A DNA stretch of 64,000 nucleotides from Hominenteromicrobium sp900549945. GTDB lineage: Bacteria; Bacillota; Clostridia; Oscillospirales; Acutalibacteraceae. The translations under genes and the position numbers were made by a program. Position 1 is the stretch's first letter, and every line of letters begins with the position of its first letter. Location of the stretch: NCBI GenBank assembly GCA_902472305.1, contig CABRNK010000002.1, positions 62,001 through 126,000 of the forward strand, in the 5' to 3' direction. Below are positions 31,881 through 40,890 of this stretch, piece after piece. The notes beneath the pieces are model-generated. The model was not told the DNA's origin and did no database searches. It saw only the letters and a list, made by a program, of their open reading frames with translations.

Positions 31881-31904
31881 CGGCTGCGCGGGCCCGCGCA
31901 GCCG
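31881..31904. repeat. 24-bp perfect palindrome after rpsO
   Basis: CGGCTGCGCGGG followed directly by its complement, 14 bases past the rpsO stop. With no loop the RNA hairpin would have to open in the centre. It is followed by ATTATAATA rather than a T run, so it is not a classical terminator; an RNase processing site or 3'-end stabiliser is possible. Confidence 0.7.
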
Positions 31905-31947
31905 ATTATAATATCTGCACCATGCGGCCAGCAGGCTGGTTAGCAGT

Positions 31948-31986
31948 AAAAGAAGCGCACACGCGCTGCGCGCTCCTTTTATTGTT
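31948..31986 (+). terminator. Probable terminator or attenuator between rpsO and pnp
   Basis: AAAAG-A-AGCGC (31948-31958) pairs with GCGCT-C-CTTTT (31970-31980) with one mismatch, followed by ATTGTT. The U tract is partly in the stem. pnp starts 55 bases later, so read-through is probably allowed. Confidence 0.6.
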
Positions 31987-32040
31987 AAGCGGTTTGCCGG
32001 CAGCGTGCGTCCGACTTTTTAGGGGAAAGGAAAATACGCT

Positions 32041-34227
32041 ATGTTCGAAAAATTCAGAGTGTTTGAAACAGAGTTCGCTGGCCGGCCGCTCAAGATCGAA
32101 ACCGGCAAGATGGCGCAGCTCGCAAACGGCGAATGCCTCGTCCGCTACGGCGAAACGGTCGTCCACGTCGCGGCGACGGCCTCGGCGAAGCCGCGCGACG
32201 GCATCGACTTCTTCCCGCTTTCCGTCGATTTCGAGGAAAAGCTCTACTCGGTCGGCAAGATCCCGGGCTCCTTTTTGAAGCGCGAGGGCCGTCCCTCGGA
32301 GAAGGCGACCCTGACCTGCCGCATGATCGACCGCCCGATCCGCCCGCTGTTCCCGAAGGACATGCGCAACGACGTTTCGATCGTCTGCACGGTCATGTCG
32401 GTTGACCCGGACTGCTCGCCGGAGATCGCGGCGCTCGTCGGCACGAGCATCGCGCTTTCCATTTCGGACATCCCGTGGAGCGGCCCGATCAGCGGCGTTT
32501 CCGTCGGCCTTGTGGACGGCAAGTTCGTCATCAACCCGACGGCCGAGCAGCGCAAGGTCTCCGAGATGGCGGTCACGGTTGCTTCCACGAGCGAGCGCAT
32601 CGCGATGATTGAGGCCGGCGCCAACGAGGTTTCCGACGAGGATATGTTCGACGGCATCATGGCCGGCCACGCCGAAAACCAGAAGATCATCGAGTTCATC
32701 AGGGGCGTTCAGGCGGAGATCGGCAAGGCGAAGTTCACCTACCCGTCGAACAAGCCGGAGCCGGAGCTGTTCGAGGCGATCCGTGATTTCGCGGCCGACG
32801 ACGTGCGCGCCGCGCTCGATACCGACGACAAGACCGTGCGCGACGAGCGCCTCAAGCCCGTTTACGAGAAGGTGCACGCGCATTTCGACGAGCTTTACCC
32901 CGAGCAGACCTCGAAGATCGACGAGTGCATGTATCTCGTGCAGAAGTATGTTGTGCGCCGCTGGCTGCTCGACGAGCAGAAGCGCGTCGACGGCAGAGGC
33001 ATGGATGAGATCCGCCCGCTCGCGGCGGAGGTCGGCATTCTGCCGCGCGTGCACGGCTCCGGCATGTTTACGCGCGGCCAGACGCAGGTTCTGACCGTCG
33101 CGACGCTCGGCTCCACGCGCGACAACCAGCTTCTCGACGGCATCGACGAGGAGGAGACGAAGCGCTACATCCACCACTACAACTTCCCGTCCTACTCGGT
33201 CGGCGAGACGAAGCCCTCGAGAGGCCCGGGCCGCCGCGAAATCGGCCACGGCGCGCTGGCTGAGCGCGCGCTGCTGCCGGTCATCCCGTCGGTCGAGGAG
33301 TTCCCGTACACGATCCGCCTCGTTTCCGAGGTGCTCTCCTCGAACGGCTCCACCTCGCAGGGCTCGGTCTGCGGCTCTACGCTGGCGCTGATGGACGCCG
33401 GTGTGCCGATCAAGGCGCCGGTCGCCGGCATCTCCTGCGGCCTCATCACCGAGGGCGAGCGCTGGATGACGATGGTTGACATTCAGGGTCTTGAGGACTT
33501 CTTCGGCGACATGGACTTCAAGGTCGCCGGCACGAAGAAGGGCATCACCGCGATCCAGATGGACTTGAAGATCAAGGGCCTCACGCCGGAGATCATCAAG
33601 GAGGCGTTTGAAAAGACGCACAAGGCGAGAAACTACATTCTCGACGAAATCATGCTGCCGGTTATCGCCGAGCCGCGTCCCGAGCTTTCGAAGTATGCGC
33701 CGAAGATGCTCTCGACGATCGTGCCGGTCGACAAGATCCGCGAGGTCATCGGCTCGGGCGGCAAGGTCATCCAAAAGATCTGCGCCGAGTGTGACGTCAC
33801 GATCGACATTGAGGACGACGGCCACTGCTATGTGGCGGGCATCGACATCGAGAAGTGCCGCCGCGCGATGGATATCATCGATACGATCGTCAACGACCCG
33901 GAGCCGGGCTCCTATTACAGCGGCCGCGTCACCCGCATCATGGACTTCGGCGCGTTTGTGGAGATCGCCCCGGGCAAGGAGGGCCTTGTGCACGTTTCCC
34001 ACCTCGACATCAAGCGCACCGAGAACGTCACCGACGTCGTCAACATCGGCGACATCATCAAGGTCAAGGTGCTCGAGATCGACGACAAGGGCCGCCTGAA
34101 TCTCTCCCGCCGCGACGCGCTGATCGACCTCGACGGCGCTGTGCCGGAGAACACGCTCTCCGATAAGCCCCGCCGCGAGCGCAGCGACCGCCCGCGTGGG
34201 GACCGCCCGAGACGCGACAGAAGATAA
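32041..34227 (+). CDS. pnp: Polyribonucleotide nucleotidyltransferase (PNPase)
   Basis: 728 residues. It degrades RNA 3'-5' by phosphorolysis as a trimer. First RNase PH domain about 1-215 (IETGKMAQLANGECLVRYGE), helical linker, second RNase PH domain about 310-540 (RGPGRREIGHGALAERALLP, SNGSTSQGSVCGSTLALMDA), KH about 555-615 (VIGSGGKVIQKICAE) and S1 about 620-690 (YYSGRVTRIMDFGAFVEIAP). The C-terminus is a basic RSDRPRGDRPRRDRR tail. GGGAAAGGA precedes the ATG. No degradosome-type extension is seen. Confidence 0.97.
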   Translation: MFEKFRVFETEFAGRPLKIETGKMAQLANGECLVRYGETVVHVAATASAKPRDGIDFFPLSVDFEEKLYSVGKIPGSFLKREGRPSEKATLTCRMIDRPIRPLFPKDMRNDVSIVCTVMSVDPDCSPEIAALVGTSIALSISDIPWSGPISGVSVGLVDGKFVINPTAEQRKVSEMAVTVASTSERIAMIEAGANEVSDEDMFDGIMAGHAENQKIIEFIRGVQAEIGKAKFTYPSNKPEPELFEAIRDFAADDVRAALDTDDKTVRDERLKPVYEKVHAHFDELYPEQTSKIDECMYLVQKYVVRRWLLDEQKRVDGRGMDEIRPLAAEVGILPRVHGSGMFTRGQTQVLTVATLGSTRDNQLLDGIDEEETKRYIHHYNFPSYSVGETKPSRGPGRREIGHGALAERALLPVIPSVEEFPYTIRLVSEVLSSNGSTSQGSVCGSTLALMDAGVPIKAPVAGISCGLITEGERWMTMVDIQGLEDFFGDMDFKVAGTKKGITAIQMDLKIKGLTPEIIKEAFEKTHKARNYILDEIMLPVIAEPRPELSKYAPKMLSTIVPVDKIREVIGSGGKVIQKICAECDVTIDIEDDGHCYVAGIDIEKCRRAMDIIDTIVNDPEPGSYYSGRVTRIMDFGAFVEIAPGKEGLVHVSHLDIKRTENVTDVVNIGDIIKVKVLEIDDKGRLNLSRRDALIDLDGAVPENTLSDKPRRERSDRPRGDRPRRDRR

Positions 34228-34232
34228 AAAAC

Positions 34233-34270
34233 AAAGCCTGTTCGTTTGTATGCGGACAGGCTTTTGCTTT
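34233..34270 (+). terminator. Terminator of pnp
   Basis: Twelve-base-pair stem with one G-U pair (arms 34233-34244 and 34253-34264), eight-base loop, followed by TGCTTTTG. It lies six bases past the pnp stop. Confidence 0.88.
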
Positions 34271-34385
34271 TGTTCCGCACGCGCGGACAAACGCGCCGTA
34301 TACCGCGCCGCGGCAGCTTTTGCGCAAAAAAACCTTTTCTTTTCCGGCAAAAGCCTGTATAATGGCCACAAAAGGAGTGGGGAAT

Positions 34386-35153
34386 ATGTGGTATAGCAGG
34401 GAGGACCGGTCGGCGCCCGTTTTTACGGCGGCGCAGCATATAGAAAGCCGGCACAGCGCCGGGGAACAGCACAGGCTGCCGGCGCTCTGCATCCTCTTTT
34501 ATATGGGCGGCGTGATCGCGCCTTTGCTTGAGCAGGGGGCGGTCTGCGTGACGGAGAAGCTGCCCCGTTTCCTTGGGGGAACGCCGGTCTATCAGCTGCC
34601 CGATGCGCCGGTCTGCTTTCTCGACGGCGGGCGCGGCGCGCCGCAGGCGGCGGACACACTGGAAACGCTTTATGCGCTGGGCGTGCGGCAGGTTCTCACC
34701 GCCGGCATGTGCGGAGCGTTTTCCGAACAGGCCGAAGTGGGAGACAGGATTCTGCCGGACAAGGCGTTTATCGAGGAGGGGACAAGCCTGCATTATGCGG
34801 AGCCCCGCCTGTTTTCCACACCGTCCGGCACGTTTCTTGAAAAGGTGCGGCGGTGGTTTCCGGAGGGGAAGTGCCTGCCGGTCGTTTCAACGGATGCCGT
34901 ATTCCGCCAGACCTATGAAAAGGAGGCACTCTGGCGGCGCCGCGGCGCGGTCGGCGTCGATATGGAGACGTCGGCGCTGTTCACGGTGGCCGAGTACCTC
35001 GGCGTCGAGATTGCCGCGGTGCTTACGGTTTCGGACAAACACCCCGAAGCGCCGGGCGGAAAGAGCTGGCATTGGGGTATGACGGCGCAGATGCGCCGGG
35101 GATTTGCAGAACACTGCGCAGCGCTGATGCGGGAAATTTCAATGGAAAAATGA
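34386..35153 (+). CDS. Nucleoside phosphorylase family protein (uridine phosphorylase-like)
   Basis: 255 residues from ATG at 34386, with AAAGGAG eight bases before; ATG at 34362 overlaps the promoter region and is rejected. VLTAGMCGAFSEQAEVGD and the conserved GVDMETSALFTVAEYLGVEI (ribose-binding Glu) place it in the PNP/UDP phosphorylase superfamily, which cleaves nucleosides with phosphate. Which base it prefers cannot be told. A TATAAT at 34358-34363 lacks a clear -35. proB starts ten bases later, so the two may be co-transcribed. Confidence 0.85.
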   Translation: MWYSREDRSAPVFTAAQHIESRHSAGEQHRLPALCILFYMGGVIAPLLEQGAVCVTEKLPRFLGGTPVYQLPDAPVCFLDGGRGAPQAADTLETLYALGVRQVLTAGMCGAFSEQAEVGDRILPDKAFIEEGTSLHYAEPRLFSTPSGTFLEKVRRWFPEGKCLPVVSTDAVFRQTYEKEALWRRRGAVGVDMETSALFTVAEYLGVEIAAVLTVSDKHPEAPGGKSWHWGMTAQMRRGFAEHCAALMREISMEK

Positions 35154-35162
35154 GGGGAAAAA

Positions 35163-35954
35163 ATGGATTTACAAAATGCAGAGGTCGTCGTTGTGAAGAT
35201 CGGCACCTCGACGCTCACCTATGAAAGCGGCAAGCTCAACCTGCGCCGCATCGACCAGCTCTGCCGGGCGCTGAGCGATTTGCAGAACAGCGGGCGAAAG
35301 ATCGTGCTCGTCTCGTCGGGCGCGATCGGCGTCGGCGTCGGCAAGCTCGGGCTCGAAAAGCGGCCGGATGACACGGCGAAAAAGCAGGCGCTTGCGGCGG
35401 TCGGCCAGTGCGAGCTGATGTTTATTTACGATAAATTTTTCGGCGAATACCACCAGAACGTCGCGCAGGTGCTGCTCACGGCGGACGTGACCGCGCGGGA
35501 AAACAGCCGCCGCAACGTCGTCAACACGTTTCGCGAGCTGCTCTCGATGGGCATCATTCCGATCGTCAACGAGAACGACACCGTGGCGGTCGATGAGCTC
35601 GAGGGGCGCAATTTCGGCGACAACGACACGCTCTCGGCGATTGTCGCGGCGCTGGTCGGCGCGGATGCGCTCGTGATTTTGACGGATATCGACGGCGTGT
35701 ACGACAAAAATCCCAAGACCTGCCCGGATGCGAAGCGCATCCCGGTGATCCATGAGATTACCGACGCGGTGCGCGCGATGGCGGGCGGCGCGGGCTCGAG
35801 CCGCGGCACCGGCGGCATGGCGACGAAGATCCGCGCCGCGCAGGTAGCGGGCGAGGCGCATATTCCGACGGTAATTATTGCGGGCGACGACCCGGAAAAT
35901 CTATACCGCGTCTTTGAGGGCGCGGATATCGGCACGGTGTTTGACTGCAGGTGA
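35163..35954 (+). CDS. proB: Glutamate 5-kinase, short form
   Basis: 263 residues. It phosphorylates L-glutamate to start proline synthesis. The amino-acid kinase fold is complete: VVVKIGTSTLT, VLVSSGAIGVGVGKLGLEKR, VNENDTVAVDEL, GDNDTLSAIVAALV, TDIDGVYDKNPK and GTGGMATKIRAAQVA. The C-terminal PUA domain of the E. coli and B. subtilis enzymes is absent, which is a common natural form. The gene is followed by proA after 51 bases. Confidence 0.95.
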   Translation: MDLQNAEVVVVKIGTSTLTYESGKLNLRRIDQLCRALSDLQNSGRKIVLVSSGAIGVGVGKLGLEKRPDDTAKKQALAAVGQCELMFIYDKFFGEYHQNVAQVLLTADVTARENSRRNVVNTFRELLSMGIIPIVNENDTVAVDELEGRNFGDNDTLSAIVAALVGADALVILTDIDGVYDKNPKTCPDAKRIPVIHEITDAVRAMAGGAGSSRGTGGMATKIRAAQVAGEAHIPTVIIAGDDPENLYRVFEGADIGTVFDCR

Positions 35955-36005
35955 TCTGCACACAGCCGCTGGCCGGCAGAACAAATGGAAGGGAGAAGAT
36001 CGAAG

Positions 36006-37247
36006 ATGACGGAGCTTCAGAAAATGGGCGCGGCCGCAAAAGAGGCCGCGGCGGTGCTGCGCACGGCGGGCGAAAAAAAACGCCGCGCACTGCTGGAGGC
36101 GGCACAGGCGCTGCGCGCGGAGACGGCGCGGATCTTGGAGGCGAACGCGCTCGACCTCGCCGCCGCGCGCGAGAGCGGCATGCGTGACGCGATGCTTGAC
36201 CGCCTCACGCTGACGGCGGCGCGCGTTGAAGCGATGGCACAGGGCGTGGAGGATGTGGCGGCGCAGCGCGACCCGGTGGGCCGCGTGCTGAGCGGCGAAA
36301 CGCGCCCGAACGGCCTGAAAATCGAAAAAATCACGGTGCCGATGGGCGTGATCGGCATCATCTTTGAGGCGCGCCCGAACGTGACGAGCGACGCCGCGGC
36401 GCTCTGCCTGATGGCGGGCAGCGCGGTGATTCTGCGCGGCGGTAAGGAGGCGCTTCACTCGAATACGGCGGTCACGGCGGTTTTGCAGGAGGCGCTTGCG
36501 CGCGCCGGCCTGCCCCGCGAGGCCGTGCAGCTCGTCCGCGATACAAGCCGCGAATCGAGCCGCGAGATGATGGGCCTCGTCGGCTATCTTGACCTTTTGA
36601 TCCCGCGCGGCGGCGCCGGGCTGATCCGCGCGGTTGTGGAAAACGCGCGCGTGCCGGTCATCGAAACGGGCGTCGGCAACTGCCACGTGTACGTCGACGA
36701 GACGGCCGACGTCGATATGGCGGCGGAGATCATTTTCAACGCAAAGACCTCGCGCCCGTCGGTGTGCAACGCGATTGAGACGATCCTCGTCCACGAAAAG
36801 ATCGCGGAAAAGGCGCTGCCGGCGATCGCGGCGCGCCTTCGGGAAAAGCAGGTGGAGCTGCGCGGCGACAGCCGCACGCGGGAGATTCTGCCCGAGGCCC
36901 TTCCCGCCGCGGAGGCGGACTGGGAGACGGAGTACCTCGACTATATCCTCGCGGTGCGCGTCGTCGAAAATTTAAATGAAGCCGTCGCGCACATCGCGCG
37001 GTACTCGAGCGGGCACAGCGAGTGTATCGTGACGCGCGATTTCCGCGCGGCGGAGGAATTCACGGCCCGTGTCGATTCGGCGGCCGTGTATGTGAACGCC
37101 TCCACGCGCTTTACAGACGGCGGGGAGATGGGCCTCGGCGCGGAGATCGGCATCTCGACGCAGAAGCTGCACGCGCGCGGGCCGATGGGGCTCAACGAGA
37201 TCGTTTCGTACAAATATGTAATCCGCGGCGACGGGCAGGTCAGATAA
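36006..37247 (+). CDS. proA: Glutamate-5-semialdehyde dehydrogenase (gamma-glutamyl phosphate reductase)
   Basis: 413 residues from ATG at 36006 (MTELQKMGAAAKEAAAVLRT); AAGGGAG lies about ten bases upstream and overlaps the alternative ATG at 35985. It reduces gamma-glutamyl phosphate with NADPH, the second step of proline synthesis. Catalytic Cys is in RPSVCNAIETILVH; other motifs are GVIGIIFEARPNVTSDAAAL and GGEMGLGAEIGISTQKLHAR. Its last eight bases overlap the end of a convergent gene. Confidence 0.96.
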   Translation: MTELQKMGAAAKEAAAVLRTAGEKKRRALLEAAQALRAETARILEANALDLAAARESGMRDAMLDRLTLTAARVEAMAQGVEDVAAQRDPVGRVLSGETRPNGLKIEKITVPMGVIGIIFEARPNVTSDAAALCLMAGSAVILRGGKEALHSNTAVTAVLQEALARAGLPREAVQLVRDTSRESSREMMGLVGYLDLLIPRGGAGLIRAVVENARVPVIETGVGNCHVYVDETADVDMAAEIIFNAKTSRPSVCNAIETILVHEKIAEKALPAIAARLREKQVELRGDSRTREILPEALPAAEADWETEYLDYILAVRVVENLNEAVAHIARYSSGHSECIVTRDFRAAEEFTARVDSAAVYVNASTRFTDGGEMGLGAEIGISTQKLHARGPMGLNEIVSYKYVIRGDGQVR

Positions 37248-37548
37248 GCAGATACATCAGCGCGAAAAGCAGCTCGGTGTTGCCGCCCTCGCCGGAAAGC
37301 AGAATGAGAAGTGCGAGGATCAGCGTGCGTTCCTTATCCTTTAAGAGCAGGTCGAGCGGCGAGGCGCCGCCGCCCGATGCGGGCGGGGCAGGGTGCGGCG
37401 CGCTCTGCCGGGCCTGTGCGGGCTCCGGCTCTGGAGCGGCCTCTTGTGCGGGCGGCGCCTGCGCGGCGGGCTCGGCGCGCGACTGCATTTCCCGGGCGCG
37501 CCGCAGCGCCTCGTTGATGGCGCGCGCGTCCGGCATGTTGTTCGGCAT
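37240..37548 (-). CDS. Small protein of unknown function with hydrophobic C-terminus
   Basis: 102 residues, starting MPNNMPDARAINEALRRARE. The first 25 residues look helical and amphipathic, about residues 27-65 are a Pro/Ala/Glu-rich linker, and the last 35 contain LLLKDKERTLILALLILLSG and end in ALMYLLI, enough for one or two short membrane segments. AAAGGG with GGGGAGA precedes the ATG. It is third in a run of three small minus-strand genes and overlaps the proA end by eight bases. I do not recognise a named family, though similar hydrophobic tails are common in Clostridia. Confidence 0.75.
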   Translation of the reverse strand: MPNNMPDARAINEALRRAREMQSRAEPAAQAPPAQEAAPEPEPAQARQSAPHPAPPASGGGASPLDLLLKDKERTLILALLILLSGEGGNTELLFALMYLLI

Positions 37549-37567
37549 AGATTCTCCCCGCCCTTTC

Positions 37568-37975
37568 TCACAGGATGTTTTGCAGAACGCCGCTTTCCCT
37601 GAGCAGCGGCAGCAGGTGCAGGAGCTTTAGGATGCGGCTCGCCGCATCGAGCTTTTTTCGGCGCTCCTCGCCGAGCAGCGGGCGCAGCGCCGCGAGCAGC
37701 CGCGTCGCGTCGTCCTCCTGATTGGCGGAGGCGATGAGCGGCGCGGCGCGCAGCAGCATGGACATCATCGGGCTGTCGCTGCCGCCGCCAAGTGCAGGCA
37801 GCAGGGACTGCAGGGCGTTTCCCGCGCCGCCTTGGGCGGGAGCGGGCGCCGGTGCGGCGGGCGGCGGGTTCTGTGCCGCGCCGTCGCCCCCGAGCGACTG
37901 CATGATGCTCTGGATCTGCGCCATGCTCTGCGGGTCGTTCAGCACGGAGCGGATCGCGGAGGAAATGTCATCCAT
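37568..37975 (-). CDS. Small helical protein of unknown function
   Basis: 135 residues, starting MDDISSAIRSVLNDPQSMAQ. A short helical head (about 1-30) is followed by a Pro/Ala/Gly linker (about 35-65) and a helical, basic C-terminal half with ALRPLLGEERRKKLDAASRI and LKLLHLLPLLRESGVLQNIL. AAAGGAG nine bases before the ATG supports the start. There is no signal peptide. The same layout, helical head, flexible linker and helical tail, is seen in its two neighbours. Confidence 0.78.
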   Translation of the reverse strand: MDDISSAIRSVLNDPQSMAQIQSIMQSLGGDGAAQNPPPAAPAPAPAQGGAGNALQSLLPALGGGSDSPMMSMLLRAAPLIASANQEDDATRLLAALRPLLGEERRKKLDAASRILKLLHLLPLLRESGVLQNIL

Positions 37976-37996
37976 GGCGCAGATCTCCTTTCCGTC

Positions 37997-38233
37997 TTAT
38001 TTCTGGCCGCCGAAGGCCTCGAAGAGCTTTTGGGCCGCGGGTGTGGAAAGCAGCTTTTTCGCGGCCTCCGGGTCGCTGAGCACGCGGCGGAGCTGCTCTG
38101 CCTGCGGGCCGTTCGCACCGCCGGTGATATTTTGTAGGCTGCCGCTTTCCGCCGCGCTGCGCAGCGCCTCCGGCGTTGTGTTGAGCCGCTGGGCGGCGAG
38201 CTTCAAAAGCGCCTGCATCTGATTTTCATTCAA
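37997..38233 (-). CDS. Small helical protein of unknown function
   Basis: 78 residues with a TTG start at 38233 (MNENQMQALLKLAAQRLNTT); AAAAGGGG is placed about nine bases upstream, and the first in-frame ATG is five codons later. The sequence reads as three helices with a Gly/Asn turn (SLQNITGGANGPQAEQLRRV) and ends in LLSTPAAQKLFEAFGGQK. The motif DPEAAKKLLSTPAAQKL resembles the DPQSMAQIQSIMQSL head of the next gene. It is the first gene of the three-gene run. Confidence 0.75.
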   Translation of the reverse strand: MNENQMQALLKLAAQRLNTTPEALRSAAESGSLQNITGGANGPQAEQLRRVLSDPEAAKKLLSTPAAQKLFEAFGGQK

Positions 38234-38337
38234 TGGTATCGCCCCTTTTCAGTCTGTCTCCCTACAGAATATGCAGAAAGGCGAAATTCGATGCCAAAAC
38301 AGTCGCCGCTTTATGCGGCGCAGGAAAGGAAACAGCT

Positions 38338-38805
38338 ATGAAACTCCTTGTTTTTTCGGATTCTCACGGAAATCCCGCGTATATGCAGGAGATGATCGCG
38401 CGCCACAGAACGGCGGACGCGGTGATCTTTTTGGGCGACGGCGCGCGCGATATTGAGGCAATGCGCGTACTTTACCCCGAAACCGCGTTTTACAGCGTGC
38501 GCGGCAACTGCGATTTCGGCGCCGACCTGCCCGACGAGCTGGTGCTCGACCTCGGCGGCGCGCGCATTTTCTGCATGCACGGGCACAACTACAATGTAAA
38601 AAGCGACCTGTACCGCGCGGTATGTGCGGCGCGGGCGCGCAAGGCGGGGCTGCTTTTGTTCGGGCACACGCACCAGCCGCTCGAAATGTACGACGACGGC
38701 CTGTATATTCTGAACCCCGGCTCGGCCTCGGGCTACCGCGCGTCGTGCGCGCTCGTGGATATTTCCGAGGCAGGCATCCTGACAAACATTATATACAGAA
38801 ACTGA
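38338..38805 (+). CDS. YfcE/MJ0936-family metallophosphodiesterase
   Basis: 155 residues from ATG at 38338, after AGGAAAGGA. All metal-binding motifs of calcineurin-like phosphoesterases are present: FSDSHGN, FLGDG, RGNCD, MHGHNY and GHTHQP. These small enzymes hydrolyse phosphodiesters with Mn2+; the natural substrate is unclear. It lies divergent from the three small unknown genes, with about 100 bases between. Confidence 0.9.
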   Translation: MKLLVFSDSHGNPAYMQEMIARHRTADAVIFLGDGARDIEAMRVLYPETAFYSVRGNCDFGADLPDELVLDLGGARIFCMHGHNYNVKSDLYRAVCAARARKAGLLLFGHTHQPLEMYDDGLYILNPGSASGYRASCALVDISEAGILTNIIYRN

Positions 38806-38827
38806 CCGGTTTTTGCAGAATTCATCA

Positions 38828-38856
38828 TTGACATTGTACATCGAAAATGGTAATCT
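38828..38856 (+). promoter_or_regulatory. Promoter of the phosphohexomutase gene
   Basis: TTGACA (38828-38833), 17-base spacer, TAATCT (38851-38856). A leader of about 120 bases precedes the ATG at 38982. Confidence 0.75.
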
Positions 38857-38981
38857 TATTCTATAGACCTTTGCATGCGCATTTTCTGCCTTTTGCGGAC
38901 AAAAGCCGCGGTGTTTAGCACAGTATCCCGCAGGGGCGGCGACGACACATGTGAAAATAATATCATGGAAGGACGAAGAAT

Positions 38982-40682
38982 ATGACCGAATACGAGAGAT
39001 GGCTGAGCGTTGAGCTCGACGATAAAGATCTCACCGAGGAGCTGCTTTCCGTCAAGGATAAGCCGGAGGAAATCAACGATCGCTTCTATAGAAATCTGGA
39101 GTTTGGTACGGGCGGTCTGCGCGGCGTGATCGGCGCCGGCACGAACCGCATGAACGTCTACACCGTCAGAAAAGCGACGCAGGGTCTTGCAAATTACCTG
39201 ATTCAGACCGGCAAGGGCAAGGAGCTTTCCGTCGCCATCGCGCACGACAGCCGCAACAAGGGCGTGCTGTTTGCGAAGGAATCCGCGGCGGTGCTCGCGG
39301 CAAACGGCATCAAGGCGTACCTTTACCCGCAGCTTATGCCGACGCCGGCGCTCTCCTATGCGGTGCGCCACCTGAAGTGCGATGCGGGCATCTGCGTCAC
39401 GGCGAGCCACAACCCGGCGAAGTACAACGGCTATAAGGCCTACGGCAGCGACGGCTGTCAGGTCACCGAGGGCATGGCCGACGGCATCATGGCGGCCATC
39501 GAGGCGCTCGATATTTTTGCAGACGTGAAAAAGATCCCGTTCGAGGACGCGCTCGCGGCGGGCAAGATCGAATACATCGGCGAGGAAACCGTCAGCGCGT
39601 TCATCGCGGACGTCTACAACGAGAGCATCCTCGGCAAGCCGGCGGATAACCTCAAGCTCGTCTACACGCCGCTGAACGGCAGCGGCAAGATGTGCGTGCT
39701 GCGCATTCTCGACAAGATCGGCGTGAAGGACGTCACGGTCGTTCCCGAGCAGAGCGAGCCGGACGGCAACTTCCCGACCTGCCCGTATCCGAACCCGGAG
39801 ATCCGCGAGGCGCTGCAGAAGGGCCTCGAGCTCTGCGAAACCGTGAAGCCCGACCTGCTGCTCGCAACCGACCCGGACTGCGACCGCGTGGGCATCGCCG
39901 TCAGCCAGAACGGCGAATACCATCTGATGACCGGCAACGAGGTCGGCATTTTGCTTCTGAACTTCATCGCCCAGTGCAAGACGGAGCGCGGCAACCTGCC
40001 GAAGGACCCGGTCGCCGTCACGACCATCGTCTCCACCGACATGGTCGACAGCATCGCGAAGGATTACGGCATCGAGATCCGCCGCGTGCTCACCGGCTTC
40101 AAGTACATCGGCGACCAGATCGCGCTTTTGGAGGCCGAGGGCCATCCCGAGCGCTACCTGCTCGGCTTTGAGGAGAGCTACGGTTACCTCTCCGGCGGCT
40201 ATGTCCGCGATAAAGACGCCGTCAACGGCAGCATGCTGATCTGCGAAATGGCCTCCTTCTACAAGGAAAAGGGCATGACGCTGGTCGATGCGATCAACGG
40301 CCTGTACGAGAAGTACGGCTATTACAAGAACGACCTGTGCAATTTCACCTTTGAGGGCGAGGACGGCATGAAGCAGATGAACGCCATCATGGACGGCCTG
40401 CGCATGAACCCGCCGCAGGAGGTCGCCGGCTGCAGCGTGATCGGCCGCAGCGACTACAAGCTCTCCGTCCGCACCGACGGCGGCGTGAAAACGGAGATCA
40501 CGCTGCCGAAGTCCAATGTGCTCGAGTACCGTCTGGAGAACGGCAGCAAGCTGATCGTCCGCCCGTCCGGCACCGAGCCGAAAATCAAGATCTATCTTTC
40601 CGGCAAGGGCAAGACGCGCGAGGAGTCCGAGGCGATCATCGAAAAGATGAAGGCCGCCGCAACCGCCCTGCTCGGGCTGTAA
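38982..40682 (+). CDS. pgcA: Phospho-sugar mutase (phosphoglucomutase, PgcA-type)
   Basis: 566 residues. It interconverts glucose 1-phosphate and glucose 6-phosphate through a phosphoserine. Domains in order: active-site Ser in TASHNPAKYNGYKAYGSDGC (about residues 140-160), metal loop TDPDCDRVGIAV (about 295-306), sugar-binding loop GFEESYGYLSGGYVRDKDA, and phosphate-binding RPSGTEPKIKIYLS near the C-terminus. The start LSVELDDKDLTEELLSVKDK and the long form match the alpha-PGM of Firmicutes rather than GlmM. Confidence 0.94.
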   Translation: MTEYERWLSVELDDKDLTEELLSVKDKPEEINDRFYRNLEFGTGGLRGVIGAGTNRMNVYTVRKATQGLANYLIQTGKGKELSVAIAHDSRNKGVLFAKESAAVLAANGIKAYLYPQLMPTPALSYAVRHLKCDAGICVTASHNPAKYNGYKAYGSDGCQVTEGMADGIMAAIEALDIFADVKKIPFEDALAAGKIEYIGEETVSAFIADVYNESILGKPADNLKLVYTPLNGSGKMCVLRILDKIGVKDVTVVPEQSEPDGNFPTCPYPNPEIREALQKGLELCETVKPDLLLATDPDCDRVGIAVSQNGEYHLMTGNEVGILLLNFIAQCKTERGNLPKDPVAVTTIVSTDMVDSIAKDYGIEIRRVLTGFKYIGDQIALLEAEGHPERYLLGFEESYGYLSGGYVRDKDAVNGSMLICEMASFYKEKGMTLVDAINGLYEKYGYYKNDLCNFTFEGEDGMKQMNAIMDGLRMNPPQEVAGCSVIGRSDYKLSVRTDGGVKTEITLPKSNVLEYRLENGSKLIVRPSGTEPKIKIYLSGKGKTREESEAIIEKMKAAATALLGL

Positions 40683-40706
40683 ATTCCGAATATTTCTCCC
40701 TTTACC

Positions 40707-40748
40707 GCAGGGCGCCGCTCGTTTTCCGGGCGGCGCCCCGCAGGCTTT
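40707..40748 (+). terminator. Terminator after the phosphohexomutase gene
   Basis: Twelve-base-pair stem with one mismatch (arms 40707-40718 and 40730-40741), followed by AGGCTTTT. The remaining 140 bases up to the recA control region show nothing that I can assign. Confidence 0.75.
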
Positions 40749-40890
40749 TGAGCGGGCAATGCTGAAATACGGGGATGAAGCGGCATTACGATCGGGCGAC
40801 GCCGCAGGATGCCGGGGTCGGCAGCATGTGGAAACGGCATATCCATCGAACCGCGCACCGCCGCGCTCACGATAAAAATCTAAAAAAATA

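Noticed and set aside
31906..34371. 821-residue minus-strand open frame opposite pnp
   Set aside because: Antisense shadow of PNPase; no family resemblance and no start signal.
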